Assembly: GCA_002280565.1 (NCBI GenBank)
Contig: NCEF01000003.1
Location: forward strand, 48,581 to 112,580
Reading direction: 5' to 3'
Length of the DNA stretch: 64,000 nt
From: Sphingomonas sp. 32-66-10
Lineage (GTDB): Bacteria; Pseudomonadota; Alphaproteobacteria; Sphingomonadales; Sphingomonadaceae
Part shown: positions 18,174 to 27,974 of the stretch, one piece after another
How the letters are laid out: each line of letters begins with the position of its first letter
How positions within the stretch are numbered: the stretch's first letter is position 1
Program-made: the position numbers and the translations under genes
The notes under the pieces: model-generated
Database searches by the model: none
What the model was told of the DNA's origin: nothing
The model's input: only the letters and a program-made list of their open reading frames with translations

Positions 18174-19226
18174 ATGATGCGGATGTTGCGAGCGGGGCTG
18201 GTGCTGGCCATGATCGCGACACCCGCGCTCGCCAAGGAGGCCGTCATCTCGTCCAAGCCCATCGTCATCGCGCATCGCGGCGCCAGCGGAGAACGGCCCG
18301 AACACACGCTCGCCGCCTACAGCCTCGCGATCGAGCAGGGGGCGGATTTCATCGAGCCCGACCTGGTGATGACCAAGGACGGCCAGCTCGTTGCGCGGCA
18401 CGAGAATGACATTACCGGCACCACCGATGTGGTGAGCCGCAAGGAATTTGCCGACCGCAAGCGCACCAAGACGATCGATGGCATCAGCCACACCGGCTGG
18501 TTCACCGAGGATTTCACGCTCGCCGAGCTCAAGACGCTGCGCGCGAAGGAGCGGCTGCCGCTGCTGCGCCGGGGCAACGCCAAGTTCGACGGCCAGTTCG
18601 AGGTGCCGACGCTGCGCGAGATCATCGCGCTGGCAAAGGCGGCGACCGCAAATACGGGCCGCACCATCGGCATCTATCCCGAAACCAAGCACCCGAGCTA
18701 TTTCGCCAGCATCGGCCTTCCGATGGAAGCGCTGCTGGTGGCCGAATTGAAGGCCGCAGGTTGGGACCGCGCCGATGCGCCGGTGTTCATCCAGTCGTTC
18801 GAGGTCAATAGCCTGAAGGCATTGAAGCAGCTGACGCAGGTTCCGCTGATCCAGCTGATGGCGGCCGACGGCGGCCCGGCGGACAGGGCCCAACCGAGCT
18901 ACAAGGCGATGGCGACGCCGGAGGGGCTGAAGGCGATCGCCACCTATGCCAGTGGGGTCGGGCCGCAAAAGGACATGGTGGTGGCGGGCGACGGCACCGT
19001 ATTGCCGCTGGTCACCGATGCGCATGCGGCGGGACTGAAGGTCCATCCCTGGACCTTCCGCGCCGAAAACTATTTCCTGCCCTCCGGCCTGCGCAAAGGC
19101 ATCAACCCCGCCGGGCATGGCGATATGGCCGCCGAGATTGCGCGTTTCCTGGCGGCGGGCGTGGATGGTTTATTTACCGATTACCCTTATCTGGGGGTGC
19201 AGGCGCGCGATCGGCATTCCCGCTGA
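18174..19226 (+). CDS. glpQ: Glycerophosphodiester phosphodiesterase, periplasmic GlpQ type
   Basis: Hydrolyses glycerophosphodiesters to glycerol 3-phosphate and an alcohol. The signal peptide ends ALA-K at residues 20/21. The GDPD signature HRGASGERPEHT is at 34-45 (catalytic His34, metal ligand Glu43), followed by IEPDLVMTKDGQLVARHE for the second catalytic region. The length of 350 residues is normal for exported GlpQ. No transporter for the product lies nearby. Confidence 0.9.
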   Translation: MMRMLRAGLVLAMIATPALAKEAVISSKPIVIAHRGASGERPEHTLAAYSLAIEQGADFIEPDLVMTKDGQLVARHENDITGTTDVVSRKEFADRKRTKTIDGISHTGWFTEDFTLAELKTLRAKERLPLLRRGNAKFDGQFEVPTLREIIALAKAATANTGRTIGIYPETKHPSYFASIGLPMEALLVAELKAAGWDRADAPVFIQSFEVNSLKALKQLTQVPLIQLMAADGGPADRAQPSYKAMATPEGLKAIATYASGVGPQKDMVVAGDGTVLPLVTDAHAAGLKVHPWTFRAENYFLPSGLRKGINPAGHGDMAAEIARFLAAGVDGLFTDYPYLGVQARDRHSR

Positions 19227-19248
19227 ACGCCCGTTGAGGGACTGCGCG

Positions 19249-19500
19249 ATGCGCAAGGGACTGATTATCGCCGTCGTCACGCTGCCGCTGTTGTCGGGCG
19301 GCTGCATCGCCAAGACCGCGTTCGACGTCGTCACGGCACCGGTTAAGGTCGCGGGCAAGGCCGCCGACTGGGCCACCACCAGCCAGGACGAAGCCGACCG
19401 CAACTACGGCCGCAAGATGCGCGAGAAAGAGGCCAAGGAAGGCCGCGAGCGCAAGAAGCAGGACGAAAAGTGCCGCAAGGATCCCGACGACTGCGATTGA
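19249..19500 (+). CDS. Small putative lipoprotein, highly charged C-terminus
   Basis: 83-residue protein with a signal-like N-terminus ending LLSGGC (Cys19), a loose lipobox. A short amphipathic stretch follows, then a Lys/Glu/Arg-rich tail of about 35 residues that ends DPDDCD. I chose the ATG at 19249 because GAGGG (19236-19240) precedes it. I do not recognise a family; similar short envelope lipoproteins of unknown function are common in sphingomonads. Confidence 0.65.
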   Translation: MRKGLIIAVVTLPLLSGGCIAKTAFDVVTAPVKVAGKAADWATTSQDEADRNYGRKMREKEAKEGRERKKQDEKCRKDPDDCD

Positions 19501-19510
19501 TGCGCGGTCG

Positions 19511-20227
19511 CTAGGCGTTCCGCCCCAAAGTCTGCGCGATTGCGCGCAGCACTTGCGGTTTCATCTGCACCCACAAATGGCTCGAATCGACCTCGATCGA
19601 CCGCGCTGACTCGCAGTCCGGTTCGTGACAGATCGCGCCGTTGACCAGCCCGTCGCTCGCGCTCCAGATCGCGGTCGCCGGGACGGGTAGCGGCATCGCC
19701 GCCTCCTCCAGCATCGCGCGCACGGCGGGGTCGTCGGCGCGCTGGCCGCTGACCATTTCGAACACGCGCCAGACATTGGTTGCGGTGGGCAGTCCGGCAA
19801 AGGGCGAGCTGACCGTAATGACCTCGCGCACCAGCTCCGGGTGTCGGTGTGCTGCGATCCGCGCCATGATGCCGCCCAGCGACACGCCGACCAACGTGAC
19901 CGTCTGTCCGGTCTCGTCATGCACCTGCGCGATCCGGTCGAACAAGCGCTCGCCCTCCGCCCCGATCGCACGCGCGCCGAAATTGCGACCGAGCGCCCAA
20001 GGGTAAGCGCGATAGCCGAGCGCATCGAGATAACGGCGCATGACGACGTTGCTCATGTCGCTGTTGACGAGGCCCGGCAAGATCATCACGGGCCGCCCGT
20101 CGCCGCGCGGCTCCGCCAGCAGCTCCTTCCACGCGAACGGCAGCGAGCCCAGCGACAGCGCCGCACGCGGCCATTCGGCCAGCAATGCCGATGCGGGGGG
20201 CGCCTTGGCGTCGACATTTACGGGCAT
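19511..20227 (-). CDS. Alpha/beta hydrolase (lipase/esterase-like)
   Basis: 238-residue hydrolase. GVSLGG (about residue 122) is the nucleophile elbow, MILPGL is the oxyanion strand, and a late Asp and His (IWSASDGLVN and SSHLW) can complete the triad. I chose the ATG at 20227 because GAGGAG lies 7 nt upstream; a 20290 ATG would extend the protein by 21 residues towards the divergent phhA and has no ribosome site. The substrate is unknown. Confidence 0.8.
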   Translation of the reverse strand: MPVNVDAKAPPASALLAEWPRAALSLGSLPFAWKELLAEPRGDGRPVMILPGLVNSDMSNVVMRRYLDALGYRAYPWALGRNFGARAIGAEGERLFDRIAQVHDETGQTVTLVGVSLGGIMARIAAHRHPELVREVITVSSPFAGLPTATNVWRVFEMVSGQRADDPAVRAMLEEAAMPLPVPATAIWSASDGLVNGAICHEPDCESARSIEVDSSHLWVQMKPQVLRAIAQTLGRNA

Positions 20228-20304
20228 CGCATCACTCCTCGCCGACACAAGCTCCGGCAAACCCCTTGGTTCCGCGCGTCGCGTCGCCATGCTATGCTGC
20301 GGAC

Positions 20305-21174
20305 ATGATGAGTGAAACCCATGTTTTGGAGCGTCCCCCGGAAGGCGCGGGCGCCGACTGGACGATCCCGCAGAATTGGGACGCCTTTACCGCCGAAGAA
20401 CATGCCGTGTGGGACACGCTGTATGCGCGCCAGATCGAGCTGTTGCCCGGCCGCGCGTCCAAGGCATTCCTGCGCGGGCTCGACCTGCTCAAGCTGTCCG
20501 AAAGCGGCATTCCGAATTTCGAGGAACTGTCCGACCGGCTGATGAAGGCGACGGGGTGGCAGGTCGTCGCCGTCCCCGGCCTCGTTCCCGACGATGTGTT
20601 CTTCGACCATATGGCCAATCGCCGTTTCGTCGCGGGCAACTTCATCCGCCGCGCCGACCAGCTCGATTATCTGCAGGAACCCGACGTGTTTCACGACGTG
20701 TTCGGCCATGTCCCGCTGCTCGCCGACCCGGTGTTCGCCGACTATATGGAGGCCTATGGCCGCGGCGGACTGCGCGCGCTGGAGCATGGCGCGCTCAAGC
20801 AGCTTTCGCGGCTCTACTGGTACACGGTCGAGTTCGGCCTAATCGAGGAGGATGACGATCTGCGTATCTATGGTGCGGGGATCGTGTCCAGCCATGGCGA
20901 GAGCCGCTACGCGCTCGACAGCGACAGCCCCAACCGGATCGGCTTCGACCTGAAGCGCGTGATGCGGACCGAATATCGCATCGACGATTTCCAGCAGAAT
21001 TACTTCGTCATTCCCAGCTACGACGAATTGCTGCGCGTGACGGTCGAAACCGATTTCGCCCCGCTCTATGACGAGATCCTGGCCCAGCCCGACATCGCCA
21101 TCGCGGCGATCGAGCCTGGCGACCGGGTGATCACGCGCGGGACGCAGGACTATGCGGAGGGTCGCCGGGGCTGA
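20305..21174 (+). CDS. phhA: Phenylalanine 4-monooxygenase
   Basis: Non-heme iron, tetrahydropterin-dependent hydroxylase converting phenylalanine to tyrosine. The iron ligands are visible: His130 and His135 in HDVFGHVP, and Glu176 in YWYTVEFGLI. At 289 residues it matches the single-domain bacterial enzyme. ATG 20305 and 20308 are both possible. No Shine-Dalgarno site is seen, and TATGCT ends 6 nt before 20305. It is divergent from the hydrolase, and no pterin-recycling gene is adjacent. Confidence 0.93.
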   Translation: MMSETHVLERPPEGAGADWTIPQNWDAFTAEEHAVWDTLYARQIELLPGRASKAFLRGLDLLKLSESGIPNFEELSDRLMKATGWQVVAVPGLVPDDVFFDHMANRRFVAGNFIRRADQLDYLQEPDVFHDVFGHVPLLADPVFADYMEAYGRGGLRALEHGALKQLSRLYWYTVEFGLIEEDDDLRIYGAGIVSSHGESRYALDSDSPNRIGFDLKRVMRTEYRIDDFQQNYFVIPSYDELLRVTVETDFAPLYDEILAQPDIAIAAIEPGDRVITRGTQDYAEGRRG

Positions 21175-21177
21175 TCA

Positions 21178-22713
21178 TCAGCGCTGTACCGCCAGTTCCC
21201 ACGCCACGCGAACCTGGCCGCGAAAAACGGGCCGGTAGCGGCGCGTCTCCGCGCGCGCCGCGCTAGAGTGGTCCTTGAACATGCGCAGGCGTTCGTGCAG
21301 GCCCTGCTCTGCCTCCGCATACAGACTGCGCACTATTTGCGGCGATTCACGACGAAAGCTCAAATACCAGCCTAACAGCCAGGCGCCTGCGATTCGATCG
21401 GGATGCGACGGTGGCAGCGCGCGCCGTATCTCATACGCTTTCAACAGCAGCGGCCTGGCATCTGCATGCAAACCAAGCGCAAGCCGGTTGAGCGCCAGAT
21501 TCTCCGCTGCAGCCGCAATCTCGGGATGGCCGGCGGGCAGCTTGTATTCCAACAGGCCCAGGGCGCGCTTGTAATATGCCCCCGCCTGGCGATATCGCTT
21601 CTGGCTGGCCAGAAAGGCACCAAGATCGTTCAAGGCGCGGGAGAGCGCGGGGTGACCGGGCGGCTGGCTGCTCCATGCCAGCTCCAAGGCCTCCTGATAC
21701 AGCGTTTCAGCTTCCTCCGTCGCACCGATCGCGGCCAGATTACCTGCCAAATCACCCAACACCGACGCCAGATCGGCCGGACGCGGCGGCGAAGCCGCCC
21801 GATATGCCGCTACCGCCCAGCGATGCAGCGCGGTCGCCACGTCGTAGCGGCCCTGAGCGTCCAGATTGATCGCCAAATCGCTAAAAGCGGACGCGATCGC
21901 GAGCGGGTTCGAACCCGTCGCCTGCGTGCGCAGCGCCAACACCTTGCGGAACAGCGGCTCCGCGGCATCATACTGGGCCTGCAGGGCGAGGTTTCGGGCA
22001 AGGCCGGCATAGGACAGAGCGAGTTGCTGAGGATCCGCACGCACGCGCTTCTCAAGCTTTTGAATCGCGGCGCGATGGATCGGCTCGGCCACGCTGGCGC
22101 GTCCTTGCTGGTCCAGTGCGGCGGCGACCGCTGTAAGCGTGCGGGCGATGGCTGGATCATCGCTGCGAAGACCCGCTTCGCGGATGGCGAGTGCGCTCCG
22201 CTGGAGCTGCTCCGCATCGAAATAGCGCCCCTGATGCTGGAGATTTTCCGCAAGCCAAACAATCGCGTCCGCCAGCCTCGGGTCGCCGGGCGGTAGTCGC
22301 TTTTCAGCGATAGCGAGCGCGCGCCGATGATAGCCTTCGGAACCGGCATATCCTCCGGTGGCGTCCATCACGCGGGCGAACAACGACGCAGCCGCGCCGA
22401 TGTCGGCGTGATCGACGGGTAATGTGCGCTCCGCGTGCGCCAATGCCTGTTGTGCCTCGCTATACGCGGTCTTGAGATCGCCCGCGTCGAGCAAGGCCCG
22501 CACCATTTCCAACCGCACGCCGAAGCAGGACTCGTCCTCGCGCGTCGCTGCCTCGCACCGTTGCGACCGGGTCTTCAGCGCGGGATGGGCTAACGACCGC
22601 TGCGGGGTCCCGGCGTCCACATCGACAGGTCCGCCGACAGGAAGTCGGGCGGCTGCCCCGGCCTGCGGTATCGCCAAAACCAATGCCGGTGCGGCAAGCA
22701 GATAAGAACGCAT
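21178..22713 (-). CDS. Exported tetratricopeptide-repeat protein
   Basis: 511-residue protein with a probable signal peptide (about 1-20, ending QAGA-A). From about residue 75 to 430 it consists of 42-residue TPR units of the kinesin-light-chain/CHAT-associated kind, with LPxGHPxIA spacing. The last 75 residues form a conserved module (SHPDRI, VRSLYAEAEQG, YRPVFRGQVRVAWEL) that is also found in the protein at 44585-46255. Probably a periplasmic scaffold; no catalytic domain is visible. Confidence 0.8.
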   Translation of the reverse strand: MRSYLLAAPALVLAIPQAGAAARLPVGGPVDVDAGTPQRSLAHPALKTRSQRCEAATREDESCFGVRLEMVRALLDAGDLKTAYSEAQQALAHAERTLPVDHADIGAAASLFARVMDATGGYAGSEGYHRRALAIAEKRLPPGDPRLADAIVWLAENLQHQGRYFDAEQLQRSALAIREAGLRSDDPAIARTLTAVAAALDQQGRASVAEPIHRAAIQKLEKRVRADPQQLALSYAGLARNLALQAQYDAAEPLFRKVLALRTQATGSNPLAIASAFSDLAINLDAQGRYDVATALHRWAVAAYRAASPPRPADLASVLGDLAGNLAAIGATEEAETLYQEALELAWSSQPPGHPALSRALNDLGAFLASQKRYRQAGAYYKRALGLLEYKLPAGHPEIAAAAENLALNRLALGLHADARPLLLKAYEIRRALPPSHPDRIAGAWLLGWYLSFRRESPQIVRSLYAEAEQGLHERLRMFKDHSSAARAETRRYRPVFRGQVRVAWELAVQR

Positions 22714-22770
22714 CGTCCCACGGTAACAGGCGTCAGCGCCAAGACTACAGACAATTTCGCTACGGCCGCG

Positions 22771-23748
22771 TCACCAGCTCCCGAACCCCGGCGCGAGCCC
22801 CTGCCCATCCGGTCCCGACCGCGTCGTCCGCTCCCAGCCATAGCGCGTCCGCTTGCGCAGCCGAAGCGTCGGCCAGTCGCCCATCGGCGTCTTGCCCGCC
22901 AGCCGCAGGCCGTGACGGCGATAGGCACCCGCGACGCGCTCCGCCTGAGTCTCCAGCAATCCGGCCAGGATCAGCGTCCCGCCCTCGGCCAGCACCGCGC
23001 TGATGCTTGGCGCGAGCTCGATCAGCGGGCCGGCGAGGACGTTGGCGATGACGAGGTCATAGGGCGCGCGGCCGATCAGCAGCGGATGCTCCAGCCCCGC
23101 CGCTGCGGCGAGCGCAAGCTGGCCCTGCATGACGCCGAGCGGCACGCCGTTGATCGCGGCATTCTCCGCCGTCACCTCGACCGACACCGGATCGATGTCG
23201 GATGCGGTGGCATAGGCGCGCGGCCACAAATGCATCGCGGCAAAGGCGAGCAGCCCGGTGCCGGTGCCGATATCGACAAGGTTATGGACCCGCTCACCGC
23301 GCGCGCGCATCGCGTCGAGCGTGCGCAGACACCCGGCGGTGGTCTCATGCGTGCCGGTGCCGAACGCGCGGCTCGCCTCGATCTGGAAACTCTTCGCGCC
23401 CGGCGGCACGTCCCCGCGATTGGTCGAGGTGTGGACATAGAAGCGCCCGGCATGGACCGGCGCGATCCCCTGCTGGCTGAGCGTCACCCAGTCTTCGTCG
23501 GGGATCTGCTCGACCACCTCCTTGGCCTTCGCCGCACTCGGCACGAGCGTCCGGACCGCCGCGATGTCGGCCTTGCCCGGCTTGGCCTCGAAATAGGCTT
23601 CCAGCTGCCAGGCGAGCGGATCGTCGGGGATGGTCTCGCTGGTCAGTAACACCGGCGCGGGATCGATGCCGAGCAGTTCGGCGCCCTCGAAATCGATCGC
23701 CTCGGCCTCGTCGCGCGTGCAGGGCAGGGTGAGTTTCCATGAACTCAT
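22771..23748 (-). CDS. prmA: Ribosomal protein L11 methyltransferase
   Basis: SAM-dependent methyltransferase that trimethylates ribosomal protein L11. The N-terminal substrate-recognition domain (about 1-110) is followed by the Rossmann methyltransferase, with motif I DIGTGTGLLA (about 155-164), ASDIDPVSV as motif II, and the PrmA-type NVLAGPL catalytic stretch. TGTHETTAGCL precedes motif I as in the family. Its ATG overlaps the SDR gene stop by 3 bp (ATGA), so both are co-transcribed. Confidence 0.92.
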   Translation of the reverse strand: MSSWKLTLPCTRDEAEAIDFEGAELLGIDPAPVLLTSETIPDDPLAWQLEAYFEAKPGKADIAAVRTLVPSAAKAKEVVEQIPDEDWVTLSQQGIAPVHAGRFYVHTSTNRGDVPPGAKSFQIEASRAFGTGTHETTAGCLRTLDAMRARGERVHNLVDIGTGTGLLAFAAMHLWPRAYATASDIDPVSVEVTAENAAINGVPLGVMQGQLALAAAAGLEHPLLIGRAPYDLVIANVLAGPLIELAPSISAVLAEGGTLILAGLLETQAERVAGAYRRHGLRLAGKTPMGDWPTLRLRKRTRYGWERTTRSGPDGQGLAPGFGSW

Positions 23749-24446
23749 CGCACGAAGCTCGCGCCGTTCACGTCGAGCACCGCGCCGGTCATCGACGCGG
23801 GTGCCTCCAGCGCGCAGAAACGGGCCATCGTCGCGACCTCATCGGGCATCGCGACGCGGCCGAGCGGGATGTCGGCGAGCAATTTGTCGCCGCCACGGCT
23901 GGCCAGATAGTCCTCGGCCATGCCGGTCATGGTGAAGCCGGGGCAGATGGCGAAGGCGAGGATGCCCTCCCGCGCATAGCCGCGCGCGATGCTCTTGGTC
24001 ATGCCAATCATACCCGCCTTGGACGCGGCATAGTGCCAGTGCGCCGGCGAGTCGCCGCGATAGGCCGCGCGGCTGGCGATGTTGACCAGGCGCCCGCCCT
24101 CGCCGCGTTCCTGCCAATGCCTGACCGCAAAGCGGCTGAGCTGCGCCGAGGCGGTCAAATTGACCTGCATCGTCTTCTCCCATGCGGCGAGCCAGGCAGC
24201 GTCGTCCAAGTCGATCGGGGCCGCCTCGAATATCCCGGCATTGTTGACCAGCACGTCGATCCGCCCGTCGAGCTGGTCGAGCGCGGCCTGCCACAAGGCG
24301 GCGGGGGCCGCGGGATCGGTGAAGTCGGCGGGGATGCCGCTCGCAGTCCCCTGCCCCACCGCGCGCACGTCGCGGTCGTCGAAGCTGGAGAGGATTGCTG
24401 CGCCAATGCCGCGGCTGGCGCCGGTCACTAGGATATGGGTGGTCAT
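23745..24446 (-). CDS. Short-chain dehydrogenase/reductase
   Basis: 233-residue NAD(P)-dependent classical SDR. TGASRGIG (8-15) is the cofactor motif, NNAG is at 68-71, and the catalytic Ser125, Tyr139 and Lys143 (YAASK) are all present. I chose MTTHILVTG at 24446; upstream codons run into the inverted repeat and are not family sequence. The substrate is unknown. It heads the SDR-prmA operon. Confidence 0.88.
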   Translation of the reverse strand: MTTHILVTGASRGIGAAILSSFDDRDVRAVGQGTASGIPADFTDPAAPAALWQAALDQLDGRIDVLVNNAGIFEAAPIDLDDAAWLAAWEKTMQVNLTASAQLSRFAVRHWQERGEGGRLVNIASRAAYRGDSPAHWHYAASKAGMIGMTKSIARGYAREGILAFAICPGFTMTGMAEDYLASRGGDKLLADIPLGRVAMPDEVATMARFCALEAPASMTGAVLDVNGASFVR

Positions 24447-24483
24447 GGCGACCCGGTTAGTCGGAACGCCCCGCATGTCAAAT

Positions 24484-24587
24484 CTCCCCTCCCGCTTGCG
24501 GGAGGGGTCGGGGGAGGGCCTGCCACAATCGGAGATAGCCTGCGTGGACAGGCCCTCCCCTAGCCCCTCCCGCAAGCGGGAGGGGGA
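24484..24587. repeat. Inverted repeat element, family A copy 1
   Basis: Two arms of about 37 nt (24485-24522 and 24549-24587) are reverse complements with only a few mismatches. Each arm itself contains the hairpin CCCCTCCCGC-TT-GCGGGAGGGG, so the element is a palindrome made of palindromes, like REPIN/BIME elements. It lies between the SDR gene and the convergent-facing chemoreceptor end. The same arms occur at 48935-49034. Confidence 0.85.
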
Positions 24588-24596
24588 TAAGGCAGT

Positions 24597-25961
24597 TTAT
24601 GCCGCCACGTTTGCCGAAAAGCTGGTCGCCGCATCGCTGAGCTGACCCAGCCGCGCATCGATCTCGCCGAATGCGTGTTCCAGCGAGTCGATCTCGCTGG
24701 CCACGGCGCGACTGTCCTCGCGGATCGCGCCGATCGTGTCGGACATCGAATCCGCCGCCAGTGCGGTTTCGTCGACCGCCGCAGTGATCGCAGTCACCGT
24801 CTGTGCCTGCATCGCCATCGCGTCGCGGATGCGGTCGGCGCAGGTCTGAACCTCGCTCACCGTGGCGCGGATCGTGGTGCTGGTGGCGACCGTCTGGTCG
24901 GTGGCCGACTGGATCGCCGCGATCTTGGCCGCAATGTCATCGGTCGCGCGCGCAGTCTGGCTGGCGAGGCTCTTCACCTCCTGCGCCACCACCGCAAAGC
25001 CGCGTCCGGCATCCCCGGCACGCGCCGCCTCAATCGTCGCATTGAGCGCCAGCAAATTGGTTTGCCCCGCAATTTCGCGGATCAGGCCCAGGATCGATTC
25101 GATCGACTGGGCGTGCCCGGCCAGAGTCGCGCTCATCATCACCGCTTCGCTCGCATGCGCGCTGGCGCGCTGCGCGACGTCGCTTGCGCCCTCTACCTGT
25201 TTGCGGACATCCTCGATGGCGCGGATGAGGCCGGCGGCGGTCGACGCGGCCTCGCGCATCGCCAGCGCCGATTGCTCGGCGGCGGCGGCAACCTCGTTGG
25301 TCTTGCCCTGCATCCCGCGCGCCGCATTTGCCGCGCCGCGCGCCTGATCACGCACCCGCGCGCCCAGCGTGCTGGTCATGTCGATCGTTCCTGCAATGTC
25401 GGCGCGGAACCGGTCCGACTGCCCCTTGCGCTCATTCCGGGCGAGTTCCGCGTCGCGCACGCCGAGGCGCGAGGCCATGAAGTCCGCCTCCAGCATCGAC
25501 ATGCGCGTGGCAACGTCGCTCAGCTGGCGGAAGGTCGCGATATCGTCGGGCAGTCGATCGCTCAGCACCTCAAAGGTGCGGGTATGGGCAAAGGCAAATG
25601 CCGACAGCAATGCCCGCAACGGAATCCGCGCGCGATGGGTGTCGTCGGCGTGCTTGGCCGCCATCTCGACCCATTCGCGCTGGAACGGCTGCGCATATTT
25701 GACGCGGGTGTAGCGCGTGCTGACCGCAATCTGCTTTTCCAGCCGCTCGCCGACGAAATAGCCGCGGACATGCTCGGTGCCGGGAAGCGTCAGATAATGC
25801 GTCCAGAAGGCGCGCGCGATGGTCTCGAAATCGTCGCCGATCAGTTCTGCGATACGCGCGCATCCGCTCGCGATCGCGCCGTCCCAGTCATAGTCGCGGA
25901 TTCGCTCGGCAAGTGGGCGGTCGTCACCGCTCCACTGCGCAAGCTCCTTGGCTCCGGCCAT
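24597..25961 (-). CDS. Soluble methyl-accepting chemotaxis protein with globin-like sensor (His ligand present)
   Basis: 454-residue chemoreceptor without membrane helices or HAMP domain. Residues 15-175 look like the protoglobin domain of globin-coupled sensors such as Hem[17 protein letters not shown] places His109 at the expected proximal heme position. The receptor signalling hairpin spans about 200-450, with tip sequence [20 protein letters not shown]. Probably an oxygen or gas sensor feeding a CheA kinase encoded elsewhere. It is downstream of, and paralogous to, the next receptor (13-bp gap). Confidence 0.82.
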   Translation of the reverse strand: MAGAKELAQWSGDDRPLAERIRDYDWDGAIASGCARIAELIGDDFETIARAFWTHYLTLPGTEHVRGYFVGERLEKQIAVSTRYTRVKYAQPFQREWVEMAAKHADDTHRARIPLRALLSAFAFAHTRTFEVLSDRLPDDIATFRQLSDVATRMSMLEADFMASRLGVRDAELARNERKGQSDRFRADIAGTIDMTSTLGARVRDQARGAANAARGMQGKTNEVAAAAEQSALAMREAASTAAGLIRAIEDVRKQVEGASDVAQRASAHASEAVMMSATLAGHAQSIESILGLIREIAGQTNLLALNATIEAARAGDAGRGFAVVAQEVKSLASQTARATDDIAAKIAAIQSATDQTVATSTTIRATVSEVQTCADRIRDAMAMQAQTVTAITAAVDETALAADSMSDTIGAIREDSRAVASEIDSLEHAFGEIDARLGQLSDAATSFSANVAA

Positions 25962-25973
25962 TAATCCCCTCCA

Positions 25974-27299
25974 TCATGCAGCGACCTTTGCGACGAATTC
26001 GCCCGCGCTGTTCTTGAGTGCGCCGAGTTCGGCGTCGAGCGCGGCAAAACCGGCCCCGACCCGCTCGATATCGCTGGCGACGCTTTCGGTTTCCTCGCGG
26101 ATCGCGCCGATCGTCGCGGACATGGAATCCGCCGCCAGCGCGGTTTCGTCGACCGCTGCGGTGATCGCGGTCACCGTCTGCGCCTGAACCTCCATCGCGC
26201 CGCGGATGCGGTCGGCGCTCGCCTGAACTTCCTGAACGGTATTGCGGATCGAAGCGTTAGTTTCGACCGTGCCGCGCGTCGCTGACTGGATCGCGGCGAT
26301 CTTGCCCGCGATATCGTCGGTCGCACGCGCGGTCTGATTGGCGAGGCTCTTCACCTCCTGCGCCACCACCGCAAAGCCGCGTCCCGCGTCGCCCGCCCGC
26401 GCCGCTTCGATCGTCGCGTTCAGCGCAAGTAGATTGGTCTGTCCGGCAATGTCACGGATCAGGCCCAGGATCGATTCGATCGACTTGGCATGGTCCGACA
26501 GCATCTCGCTCATCGCCACCGCTTCGCCCGCCTGTGCCGAGGCCCGCGTCGCGACATCGGCGGCGACCTCAACCTCGGTCCGTGCATCCTCGATCGCACG
26601 GATCAGGCCCGCTGCGGTGTGCGCCGCTTCGCGCATCGCGAGTGCCGATTGTTCGGCGGCGGCAGCGACCTCACTCGCCTTACCCAGCATGCCGCGTGCG
26701 GCCGACGAGGTATGGCTCGCCTGCGCGCGCAACGATTCGCCTTCGCTCGATGCGCGCTCCACAGTGGTGCCGATCGAGTCGCGGAACTGGCTGGCAAGCC
26801 GGTCGCGGGCCACCTGCGCGCTATATTCGCGATACAGATTGTAGATTTCGACCGTGATATCGCTTTCCAGCGCGGACAGCCGCATCAACGTGTCGATCAG
26901 CGTGGACAGGCGGACATCGCCCGGCTCCACGCGACGCACCAGCACGTCGAGCGCCGCGCGGTCGCTGGCGTTGATCATCGACAGCAGCGCCGTCGGAGCG
27001 ACATCGGCACCATAAGCAGCGGCCACGGACCGCTCGATCGATTCGATCCACGCCCGCCCGCGCGTGTCGAGAAACCGGTTGCGCAGGAAGACGACCCCGA
27101 CATCGATCATCTTCTGCGTATCGTCGGGCGCCCAGTCACGCTCATCGGCAAAGCAGCGCAGCCATTGCTGCCAATAGGCTTCGGACACCGAACGGATGTC
27201 GGATTCGAGCAACTCCCAGACATCGCGACTCAGGCGGTCCATCGATCCGTCGAAATCGAAGATTCGCAGCCGTTCGGCGATGTCGATCCGCGCGCTCAT
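25974..27299 (-). CDS. Soluble methyl-accepting chemotaxis protein, diverged globin-like sensor (Tyr in place of His)
   Basis: 441 residues from the ATG at 27299 (starting [11 protein letters not shown]); GTG 27395 and ATG 27317 are longer alternatives without better ribosome sites. The signalling half is nearly identical to that of the neighbouring receptor, so the two arose by tandem duplication. The sensor half aligns without gaps from Trp84 to ALLS, and the proximal-His column is occupied by Tyr96. The protein may therefore bind heme differently or not at all. No membrane segments are visible. Confidence 0.78.
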   Translation of the reverse strand: MSARIDIAERLRIFDFDGSMDRLSRDVWELLESDIRSVSEAYWQQWLRCFADERDWAPDDTQKMIDVGVVFLRNRFLDTRGRAWIESIERSVAAAYGADVAPTALLSMINASDRAALDVLVRRVEPGDVRLSTLIDTLMRLSALESDITVEIYNLYREYSAQVARDRLASQFRDSIGTTVERASSEGESLRAQASHTSSAARGMLGKASEVAAAAEQSALAMREAAHTAAGLIRAIEDARTEVEVAADVATRASAQAGEAVAMSEMLSDHAKSIESILGLIRDIAGQTNLLALNATIEAARAGDAGRGFAVVAQEVKSLANQTARATDDIAGKIAAIQSATRGTVETNASIRNTVQEVQASADRIRGAMEVQAQTVTAITAAVDETALAADSMSATIGAIREETESVASDIERVGAGFAALDAELGALKNSAGEFVAKVAA

Positions 27300-27509
27300 C
27301 GCTCCGCTTGCGGGCATATCGGTGTTCGCTCGCACTCCAGCCACGGAAACAGTCCCCCATTGTCCCGGACGCACTTCGCGCCGGGCCTTACTCACAACGC
27401 TACAAGCAAAGTGGTTAAGGGCGAGTTAGGGACAGATGATTTGCAGGGTAGCTTCTTGCATCGGCGGCGGTGACAGCTATTTGGAGGCGCAAATCATAGG
27501 GGACACGCC

Positions 27510-27974
27510 GTGGCCAAGGCCCGCAATATCAACCGCCCGCTCTCACCGCACCTGCAAGTGTGGAAATGGGGCCCGCACATGCTCGTTTCGATCCTGCACC
27601 GCGTGACAGGCAGCGGGATGGCGACCGTCGGGGTCGGCGTGTTCCTGTGGTGGCTGTGCGCGCTGGCGTCGGGGCCTGAGGGCTATGCCAAGTTCCTCGA
27701 CTGCCTCACGGTCGAAAGCGGCGCACCGAATGTCATCGGCTATGTCCTGGGCATCGGGCTGACGCTCAGCTTCTTTCAGCACATGATGACCGGCATCCGC
27801 CACTTCGTTTTGGATGCCGGTGCCGGCTATGAGCTGAAGACGAACAAGAGCTTTGCGGTGCTGACCATGGTCGTGTCGGTCGCGCTGACCGCCGCGCTGT
27901 GGGGCTGGATCGTCTATGGCGAACTGGCCAAGGCGCCGAAGACCGAAACCCCGATCGCGGTGGAGAAGAAGTAA
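27510..27974 (+). CDS. sdhC: Succinate dehydrogenase cytochrome b556 subunit
   Basis: Membrane anchor of complex II, 154 residues with three helices, starting with GTG. AGGGGA lies 6 nt upstream and fixes the start. SPHLQVW and SILHRVTG (Ser27 and Arg31 region) contribute to the quinone site. His91 in HMMTGIRH is the predicted heme b ligand. The TAA stop shares a base with the sdhD ATG. Confidence 0.95.
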   Translation: MAKARNINRPLSPHLQVWKWGPHMLVSILHRVTGSGMATVGVGVFLWWLCALASGPEGYAKFLDCLTVESGAPNVIGYVLGIGLTLSFFQHMMTGIRHFVLDAGAGYELKTNKSFAVLTMVVSVALTAALWGWIVYGELAKAPKTETPIAVEKK

